Source: Falsiroseomonas frigidaquae (GTDB lineage Bacteria; Pseudomonadota; Alphaproteobacteria; Acetobacterales; Acetobacteraceae). Taken from it: a stretch of DNA of 64,000 nucleotides. The position numbers and the translations under genes are program-made. Of this stretch, positions 34,166-40,375 are shown piece after piece; position 1 is the stretch's first letter, and every line of letters begins with the position of its first letter. The notes under the pieces were generated by a model that did no database searches, had not been told where the DNA came from, and was given only the letters and a program-made list of their open reading frames with translations. The stretch spans positions 620,001 to 684,000 of the forward strand of contig NZ_JAAVTX010000003.1 in the NCBI RefSeq assembly GCF_012163145.1, read 5' to 3'.

Positions 34166-34346
34166 TTCAGGCCGCTGCCTGGCGGGGTGACTTCAGGCCG
34201 CTGCCCGGCCGGGTGACTTCAGGCCGCTGCCTGGCGGGGTGCCTTCAGGCCGCTGCGCGGCCGGGTGACTTCAGGCCGCTGCCCGGCGGGGTGACTTCAG
34301 GCCGCTGCCCGGCGGGTGGCTTCAGGCCGCTGCCCGGCGGCCCAGG
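34166..34346. repeat. 26-bp tandem repeat, 7 units, at 3' end of puuD-like gene
   Basis: Five exact-length 26-bp units (34166-34191 through 34270-34295), one 25-bp unit (34296-34320), and a seventh that decays after 34340. All begin TTCAGGCCGCTGC. Each unit includes a short dyad GCCG-CTGCC-CGGC. The last two units are inside the puuD-like gene, whose stop codon (34297-34299) lies in the 25-bp unit. The remaining five units continue into the intergenic space of 341 bp before the agmatinase gene. No spacers separate the units, so this is a minisatellite, not a CRISPR. Confidence 0.9.
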
Positions 34347-35100
34347 CGGCGGCGGCGGCGCCGAAGGCTTCGAAGATCACGCGGGACCGGGCATCCTGTT
34401 CCCAGTCATATTCCGGGTGCCACTGCACGCCGAGGACGAAGCCCGGCGCATCGGCCACGCGCACCGCCTCGACGGTTCCATCCGGCGCCCAGGCCTCGGC
34501 CACCAGGCGCGGGGCCAGGCGGCAGACGCCCTGATTGTGAAGGGAATTCACCGGCACCGCCTCCGGCCGGATGCGCAGCCCAGCCTCCGCCCAGATGCGG
34601 GCAAGCTGGCCGTCCGGTGCTACGCGCACCGCATGCGCCTTGCCGGTGCGCACGCCCGGCAGCTTCTGGTCGGATGGCGTGGAATGGTCCATCCGCCCCG
34701 GGAGGTCCTGGATACGCTGGTCCAGCGATCCGCCGAGCGCCACGTTCAGCTCCTGGAAGCCGCGGCAGATCGCCAGCACGGGCAGGCCGGCGGCGATCGC
34801 CGCGCGGATCAGCGGCAGGGTGGTGGAATCCCGCTGCGGATCCTCCGGCGTGCCCTCCGCATGGGCAGGGCCGTCATAATGGTCCGGATGCACGTTGGAC
34901 CGGCTGCCGGTCAGCATCAGCCCATCCAGCCGCGGCAGGATATCCGGCACCAGCGCTTCCCCGGCGGCCGGCAGCAGCACCGGCACGGCGCCGATCGGGC
35001 CGAGCGAGACCCGGACGTAACTGTCCGAGGCGGCGTGGTTCGGCGTACCGAACAGGCCAAAGGCTTTTACACAACAGGAAATACCGACCATCGCGCGCAT
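34297..35100 (-). CDS. Gamma-glutamyl-gamma-aminobutyrate hydrolase family (peptidase C26)
   Basis: Class I glutamine-amidotransferase-like hydrolase of 267 residues, similar to PuuD of the putrescine pathway. The catalytic Cys is in LAICRGFQELNVALGGSLDQ (about residue 107), and the His and Glu are in VLGVQWHPEYDW (about residue 237). LHNQGVCRLAP is also typical. The last residues GQRPEATRRAAA are encoded by tandem-repeat units read in two different phases, and one of these creates the TGA stop. ATG at 35098-35100 has GTGAAG upstream; a Met 7 codons earlier is possible. The agmatinase-like gene downstream fits polyamine catabolism. Confidence 0.87.
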   Translation of the reverse strand: MRAMVGISCCVKAFGLFGTPNHAASDSYVRVSLGPIGAVPVLLPAAGEALVPDILPRLDGLMLTGSRSNVHPDHYDGPAHAEGTPEDPQRDSTTLPLIRAAIAAGLPVLAICRGFQELNVALGGSLDQRIQDLPGRMDHSTPSDQKLPGVRTGKAHAVRVAPDGQLARIWAEAGLRIRPEAVPVNSLHNQGVCRLAPRLVAEAWAPDGTVEAVRVADAPGFVLGVQWHPEYDWEQDARSRVIFEAFGAAAAAWAAGQRPEATRRAAA

Positions 35101-35316
35101 GGTGCAAACTTCACGCCGCATCGTGGCAGGTTCAAGTCAATCTTTGGCCGAATGGGTGCGCGTGCCACGCATGGCAGACCGGACCTGCCGCTTTCGGCGG
35201 CGCCCTTCGCCCGATTTCGCGGCGAAATGCGCGCCGCTGCGGGCCAGGGGCGCGCTGGCGGTGTTGCGCCCGCCACGCCAGGCCGCATGATGCGCGCAGC
35301 AGGACGGAGGCGTGGC

Positions 35317-36315
35317 ATGGTCGGGCGTCGCGAGGTTTTGGCAGGGATCGGGCTGGCGGGAATCGCCGGCATGCCGGGCGCGCGCGCCCAAGGCAGCACC
35401 CAGGGCAGCATGCCGGCTGGCTGGCCGGAGCGGCCGCTGCGCTGGATCGTCGGCTATCCGCCCGGTGGCGCCTCCGACGCCTTCGCCCGGCTGATCGCGG
35501 CGCAGATGACCCCGCGGCTCGGCCAGAACGTGCTGGTGGAGAACCGCCCCGGCGGTGGCGCCGTCCTGGCCAGCGAAATGGTCGCCCGCAGCCCGGCGGA
35601 TGGCTACACCTGGATGCATGTCGACAACGGCATCCTGGTCTATAATCCGGCGCTGTATGGGCGGCTGCCCTACAATCCGGATCGGGATTTCACCGGCGTC
35701 GGCTTCATCGGGCGCTTCCCGCTGTTCATCGTGGTGCGGCCGGATGACCCGGTGCGGGATTTCGCGGGGCTGGTCGAAGCCTCGAAGGCACGCGCGCCGA
35801 CCTATGGCACGCCGGCCGTCGCATCGCCGCACCACCTGGCGATGGAACTGGTGAAGCGCCGCACCGGGCTGGCCGGGGAACATGTGCCCTATCGCGGCGG
35901 CCCGGCGGCGATGCAGGACCTGCTGGCCGGCAATGTCGATGTGGTGGTGATCGACACCGCCACCGGCACCCCCTTCATCAAGGATGGCCGCGTCCGCGCG
36001 CTATGCGTGATGAGCGAGACGCGCAGCGCCCTGTTCCCGGATGTGCCGACCCTGCGGGAACTCGGCCATGCCGAGGCGGTGGCCTATGGCTGGCAGGGCA
36101 TGAGCGTGCCCAGCGGCACGCCCGGCCCCATCGTCGCCCGGCTGGCGCAGGAGATGGTGCGCGCCATGACCTCCGCCGACATCGCGAAGCGGCTCGCCGA
36201 CCTCGGCATCGAGTACCAGCCCTGGACCCCGGCGCAGTTCTCCGAATTCGTGCAGCGGGAGAATGCCGTCTGGCGGCCGCTGATCCGGGAGCTGGGGATC
36301 CGGCTGGACGGGTAG
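35317..36315 (+). CDS. Bug-family (TTT) periplasmic receptor 6
   Basis: Only plus-strand Bug receptor here, 332 residues. It begins MVGRREVLAGIGLAGIAGMP, with a twin-arginine-like signal cleaved near ARA-Q at about residue 25. Family blocks are RWIVGYPPGGASDAFARLIA, GQNVLVENRPGGGAVLA, DGYTWMHVD and HVPYRGGPAAMQDLLAG. The ATG at 35317 has GGACGGAGG about 8 nt upstream; the open frame extends 1.3 kb further upstream but has no coding character. It is divergent from the puuD-like gene. Its stop abuts the convergent FkbM gene with no gap. Confidence 0.9.
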   Translation: MVGRREVLAGIGLAGIAGMPGARAQGSTQGSMPAGWPERPLRWIVGYPPGGASDAFARLIAAQMTPRLGQNVLVENRPGGGAVLASEMVARSPADGYTWMHVDNGILVYNPALYGRLPYNPDRDFTGVGFIGRFPLFIVVRPDDPVRDFAGLVEASKARAPTYGTPAVASPHHLAMELVKRRTGLAGEHVPYRGGPAAMQDLLAGNVDVVVIDTATGTPFIKDGRVRALCVMSETRSALFPDVPTLRELGHAEAVAYGWQGMSVPSGTPGPIVARLAQEMVRAMTSADIAKRLADLGIEYQPWTPAQFSEFVQRENAVWRPLIRELGIRLDG

Positions 36316-37149
36316 CTAGCCGAGCGGCCGGCGGGACAGCAGCAGATCCGCATGGGTCAGCCCCGCCAGGCTGCCCTCGGCCAGCGGCTTCAGCCCGCCG
36401 GCGGTGATCTCCTGCACATGCACCAGGCCGAGGCCGCGCAGCCAGGCCTCGAAGGCGGCCACATCCTCCCGCGCGCCCATCATGTGGGTGTCCCATTCGG
36501 TGACCATCATCAGGTCCGGCGACCGGCGGATCAGCGCCTCCGCCCCGCGCAGCGCCTGCGGCTCGCTGCCCTCGCAATCCAGCCGCATCAGATCAGCCGC
36601 CGGCAACGCCGCCAGCGCATCGTCGATGCGCACGCCGCGCGCCTCGAAACGCTCCGGATAGCCCGCCACCGTCTCCGCCAACGCCACATGGCCGCTGCCG
36701 ATATGCGCGGGATGCACGGCGAAGGCGACGCGCCCCGGCTCGGCCAGCGCGGCCGCCGCATGCACCGTGACGCGGCCGTCGAAGCCGTTCACCGTGACGC
36801 TGTCCTTCAGCAGAGCGAGCACGCGAGGATTGGCCTCGAAGGCATGCACATGGCCCTCCGCGCCCACCGCCTGCGCCATGGCGAGGGTGTGGTAGCCCAT
36901 GCTGGCCCCCACCTCGACCACCTGCGCGCCGGGCTTCAGCAGCCGGCGCAGCAGGCGTTCGACATGACGCTCCCATTCACCGGACAGCGCGATATGCGGC
37001 GTCATGCCGACATCCCGCACATCCAGGAAGATCTTCAGCCCCGAATGGGTCAGCGCCACCGCCCGGTTGCCGAGGAAGCAGTAGGTGTTGCGGGATGCCG
37101 GGTCAGGCCGGGCCGGGCCGGAGCGGGAGGAGAAAATGCGTCGGAACAC
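36316..37149 (-). CDS. FkbM family methyltransferase
   Basis: SAM-dependent O-methyltransferase family of 277 residues. The SAM-binding motif VVEVGASMGYHTLAMAQAVG is at about residues 75-94, followed by HVHAFEANPRVLALLKDSV and the acidic metal-site segment LMRLDCEGSEPQALRGAEAL. Such enzymes methylate sugars or small molecules, often in polysaccharide modification. The start is uncertain: GTG at 37147-37149 with AAGGTGG upstream gives a sensible N-terminus, while an ATG at 37204-37206 would add 19 unusual residues. No glycan cluster is nearby, so the target is unknown. Confidence 0.83.
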   Translation of the reverse strand: MFRRIFSSRSGPARPDPASRNTYCFLGNRAVALTHSGLKIFLDVRDVGMTPHIALSGEWERHVERLLRRLLKPGAQVVEVGASMGYHTLAMAQAVGAEGHVHAFEANPRVLALLKDSVTVNGFDGRVTVHAAAALAEPGRVAFAVHPAHIGSGHVALAETVAGYPERFEARGVRIDDALAALPAADLMRLDCEGSEPQALRGAEALIRRSPDLMMVTEWDTHMMGAREDVAAFEAWLRGLGLVHVQEITAGGLKPLAEGSLAGLTHADLLLSRRPLG

Positions 37150-37324
37150 GCTTCGGCCACCTTCGGAATGGGGATCGCGGCGCCCAGCATAGCCGGCGGG
37201 GCGCATCCCGCCAAAATCCCGCGCACGGCCTCAACCAGCGGTTAATAGTGCCGGCGTAGCGTGAGGCCCCGGCCCATATGCCGCGACGCCAGGAGGGCGA
37301 ACCCGAACCAGGGAGCCCTTCCCC

Positions 37325-37465
37325 ATGTCCGCAACCCACAGCTTCGGCCCCTTTGGCTTCCGCGCACCGACCCCGATCCGCGATTTCCTGCGCGGGCTGC
37401 GCCGCTGGCTGACCTACCGGCCGGAGCGCCGCTACCTCGGGGGACGCGGCAGGGGCCCCGGCTAG
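37325..37465 (+). CDS. Putative 46-residue basic small protein
   Basis: Short open frame beginning MSATHSFGPFGF and ending RYLGGRGRGPG, with ten or more Arg. A GGGAG motif lies about 7 nt before the ATG at 37325. The stop (37463-37465) is 3 bp before the convergent DUF488 stop, so it neatly fills the gap between two genes. A central RDFLRGLRRWLTYRPERRY segment could form an amphipathic helix. No family is recognised. It may be a real small gene or chance; the compact fit and ribosome binding site are the only support. Confidence 0.4.
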   Translation: MSATHSFGPFGFRAPTPIRDFLRGLRRWLTYRPERRYLGGRGRGPG

Positions 37466-37467
37466 CT

Positions 37468-37899
37468 CTACGGCACCAGATGCCGCACCGGCAGGCCCAC
37501 CGCCTCGGCCACCAGGGTGCGGTGGCACTGTGAAGGGTCGGCCTCCAGGCACAGCAGGCAGACCGGCTCCGCCCGCGCCTGGGCAGACAGTGCGGCCAGC
37601 GCGGCCTGGCCCTCCAGCCCTGCCAGCTTCGCGCCGAAGATGCGCCGCATCTCCGCCGGCCTTCCGGCGCGGGCCGCGGCGCGACCCTCCGCCGGGGTGC
37701 CAAGCGCCGGGACATGGAGATAGCCGATCCCGGCCTCCGCCAGCGCGGCGGACAGCGCCCGCTTGGCGAAGCCGGGCTTGCGGCTGTTCGCCAGCGCGCG
37801 GACATCGACCAGCGTGGCGATGCCCTGCGCCTGCAAGGCGGCGATCAGCCGCGCCGGCGTCGCCTCCTCATACCCGATGGTGCAGACGCGCTCGGCCAT
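37468..37899 (-). CDS. DUF488 domain-containing protein
   Basis: A 143-residue protein of the DUF488 family, whose function is unknown. It has the full set of signatures: TIGYEEATPARLIAALQAQG at the N-terminus, LVDVRALANSRKPGFAK, YLHVPALGTP, and the C-terminal CLLCLEADPSQCHRTLVAEA with two conserved Cys and His. Cys/His positions suggest metal or thiol chemistry. It lies 16 bp downstream of the malic enzyme gene on the same strand and is probably co-transcribed with it. Confidence 0.88.
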   Translation of the reverse strand: MAERVCTIGYEEATPARLIAALQAQGIATLVDVRALANSRKPGFAKRALSAALAEAGIGYLHVPALGTPAEGRAAARAGRPAEMRRIFGAKLAGLEGQAALAALSAQARAEPVCLLCLEADPSQCHRTLVAEAVGLPVRHLVP

Positions 37900-37915
37900 C
37901 GCTACTTCGCCATCG

Positions 37916-40225
37916 CTACTTCGGCAGGGCAGCGTGGGCGGCGAGGCAGGCGATGTCCAGGATCTGGTTCACGCCCGCTTCCATGCCGACGATCTGCACC
38001 GGCGCGGACAGGCCCATCAGCAGCGGGCCGATGGTCTGCGCCGAGGTCAGCCTTGGGGCCGCCTTGGTCAGGATATGCGCCGCATGCAGGCCCGGCATCA
38101 CCAGCACATTGGCCGGACCCGTCAGGCGGCAGAAGGGATACAGGCTGGCGCGCAGCCCGGGGTCCAGCGCCACGTCGGCCGCCATCTCGCCATCGTATTC
38201 GAAATCCACCTCCCGCTGGTCGAGCAGCTTCACCGCATCCCGCACATTGCCCGGGATGCTGCCCTTCGGATCGCCGAAGGTGGAGAAGGACAGGAAGGCG
38301 ACGCGCGGCTCATGCCCCAGGCGACGCGCCGCCGCCGCGGCCTTGGTGGCGATCTCGGCCAGCGTCGCCGCATCCGGCCGCTCATGGATGGCGGTATCGG
38401 CCACCAGCACGGTGCCGGACCGCCGCGCCAGCATCAGCGTCAGCCCGAACAGCACCGTGCCCGGCGCCGGGTCGATCGCCGTCAGCACGCCTTCCAGCGT
38501 CGCGGCGTAGCTGCGCGTGGCGCCGGTGACCATCGCATCCGCATCGCCGGCCGCGACCATGCAGGCGGCAAACACGTTGCGGTCCAGGTTCACCAGGCGC
38601 TGGCAGTCGCGCTGCAGGAACCCCTCACGCTGCTTCTTGGCGTAGAGCCACTCGGCATAGGCGGTGTTGCGGTGGGAGACCCGCGCATTGTGGATCTCGA
38701 TCCCCTCCGGCATCGCGATGCCGAGGCCGGCCACCACGGCATTCACCCGGTCCTCGCGCCCGACCAGCACCGGCGTGCCGTAGCCGGCGTTGCGGAAGGC
38801 GATGGCGGCGCGGATCACCCGTTCCTCCTCGCCCTCGGCGAAGACCACGCGGCGCGGATTGGCCTGCACCCGCTCGGCGATCGCCTCCATCGCATGCGCG
38901 GTGGAATCCAGCCGGCCGGCGAGATCCCGCGCATAGCGGTGCAGGTCGATGATCGGCTTGCGCGCCACGCCGGATTCCATCGCCGCCTTGGCGACGGCGG
39001 GCGGAATGCGGCTGATCAGGCGCGGGTCGAAGGCGTTGGGGATGATGTACTCCGGGCCAAAGCGCAGCGACTTGCCAGCCCCGGCGCCCGCCACTTCCTC
39101 CGGCACGTGTTCGCGCGCCAGCAACGCCAGCGCATTGGCCGCCGCGACCTTCATCTGGTCGTTGATCGTGCTGGCCCGCACATCGAGCGCGCCCCGGAAG
39201 ATGAAGGGGAAGCCAAGCACGTTGTTGACCTGGTTCGGATAGTCGCTGCGGCCGGTGGCGATGATGCAATCCGGCCGCACCGCGCGCGCCTCATCCGGCG
39301 TGATCTCGGGGTCCGGGTTGGCCATCGCGAAGATGATCGGATGGGCGGCCATGGACCGCACCATCTCCGGCGTCACGGCGCCCTTCACGGACAGGCCCAT
39401 GAAGCAGTCGGCGCCCTCCATCGCCTGGGCCAGCGTGCGGCAGGCCGTGTCGGCGGCATGCGCCGACTTCCACTGGTTCATGCCCTCGGTGCGACCGCGA
39501 TAGATCACGCCCTTGGTGTCGGCCAGGATCACGTGCTGCGGGTGGATGCCCATGGCCTTCACCAGCTCGGCGCAGGCCACCGCCGCGGCGCCGGCGCCGT
39601 TGATCACCAGTTTCACGGACTTCAGGTCGCGGCCGGTCAGGTGGCAGGCGTTGATGAGGCCGGCGGCGGCGACGATGGCGGTGCCGTGCTGGTCATCGTG
39701 GAACACCGGAATGTCCATCAGCTCGCGTAGCCGCTGCTCGATGACGAAGCATTCGGGCGCCTTGATGTCCTCCAGGTTGATCCCGCCGAAGGACGGGCCG
39801 AGATAGCGGACGCAGTTGACGAAGGCGTCGACATCCTCGGTATCGAGGCACAGGTCGATGCCATCGACATCGGCGAAGCGCTTGAACAGCGCGACCTTGC
39901 CCTCCATCACCGGCTTGCTGGCCAGCGCGCCGAGATTGCCCAGCCCCAGCACCGCCGTACCGTTGCTGATGACGGCGACGAAATTGCCCTTGCTGGTGTA
40001 GTCATAGGCCAGCGCCGGGTTCTTGTGGATGTGCAGGCAGGGCGCCGCCACGCCGGGGCTGTAGGCGAGCGACAGGTCGCGCGCCGTGGTCAGCGGCTTG
40101 GTCAGCCGGATCTCCAGCTTGCCCGGCCGGCCCTCGGCATGCATCGCCAGCGCTTCCTGCTCCGTGATGCGGGCGGTGCGGGTATCGGCCAGCGCCTCGC
40201 CCGGTTCCTTGCGCGCGTCATCCAT
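37916..40225 (-). CDS. maeB: NADP-dependent malic enzyme, MaeB type
   Basis: Oxidatively decarboxylates malate to pyruvate with NADP reduction, in the cytoplasm. The 769-residue protein has an N-terminal malic domain and NAD-binding domain (to about residue 430), shown by LAYSPGVAAPCLHIHKNPAL, GNLGALASKPVMEGK, FHDDQHGTAIV and LVINGAGAAAVACAELV. A C-terminal phosphotransacetylase-like regulatory domain (about 440-769) follows, with VFAEGEEERVIRAAIAFRNA. This fusion is standard for MaeB. The ATG at 40223-40225 has GGGGAAGA upstream. It is divergent from mutS with a 150-bp gap. It supplies pyruvate and NADPH during growth on organic acids. Confidence 0.94.
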   Translation of the reverse strand: MDDARKEPGEALADTRTARITEQEALAMHAEGRPGKLEIRLTKPLTTARDLSLAYSPGVAAPCLHIHKNPALAYDYTSKGNFVAVISNGTAVLGLGNLGALASKPVMEGKVALFKRFADVDGIDLCLDTEDVDAFVNCVRYLGPSFGGINLEDIKAPECFVIEQRLRELMDIPVFHDDQHGTAIVAAAGLINACHLTGRDLKSVKLVINGAGAAAVACAELVKAMGIHPQHVILADTKGVIYRGRTEGMNQWKSAHAADTACRTLAQAMEGADCFMGLSVKGAVTPEMVRSMAAHPIIFAMANPDPEITPDEARAVRPDCIIATGRSDYPNQVNNVLGFPFIFRGALDVRASTINDQMKVAAANALALLAREHVPEEVAGAGAGKSLRFGPEYIIPNAFDPRLISRIPPAVAKAAMESGVARKPIIDLHRYARDLAGRLDSTAHAMEAIAERVQANPRRVVFAEGEEERVIRAAIAFRNAGYGTPVLVGREDRVNAVVAGLGIAMPEGIEIHNARVSHRNTAYAEWLYAKKQREGFLQRDCQRLVNLDRNVFAACMVAAGDADAMVTGATRSYAATLEGVLTAIDPAPGTVLFGLTLMLARRSGTVLVADTAIHERPDAATLAEIATKAAAAARRLGHEPRVAFLSFSTFGDPKGSIPGNVRDAVKLLDQREVDFEYDGEMAADVALDPGLRASLYPFCRLTGPANVLVMPGLHAAHILTKAAPRLTSAQTIGPLLMGLSAPVQIVGMEAGVNQILDIACLAAHAALPK

Positions 40226-40375
40226 GGTTTCGTGTCTTCCCCAACTCACTTCCCCTCTTCATCGCAGCCTCCGGCGAGCCTGGGAAGACAGCCGCTTCGC
40301 AGCTGCGTTGTGCAGCTTTGGCGGGTTAAGCAGGAGGCCCTTCGCAGGCGCGGCGTGGCGGTCTATCGAAGGCAG

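Noticed and set aside
34166-34346. CRISPR array
   Set aside because: Units are directly adjacent with no unique spacers, and no cas gene is present; it is a minisatellite.
34030-35316. Upstream extension of Bug receptor 6 across the repeats and the puuD-like gene
   Set aside because: It reads through tandem repeats and antisense to the amidotransferase-type gene; the real start has a strong ribosome binding site and a signal peptide at 35317.
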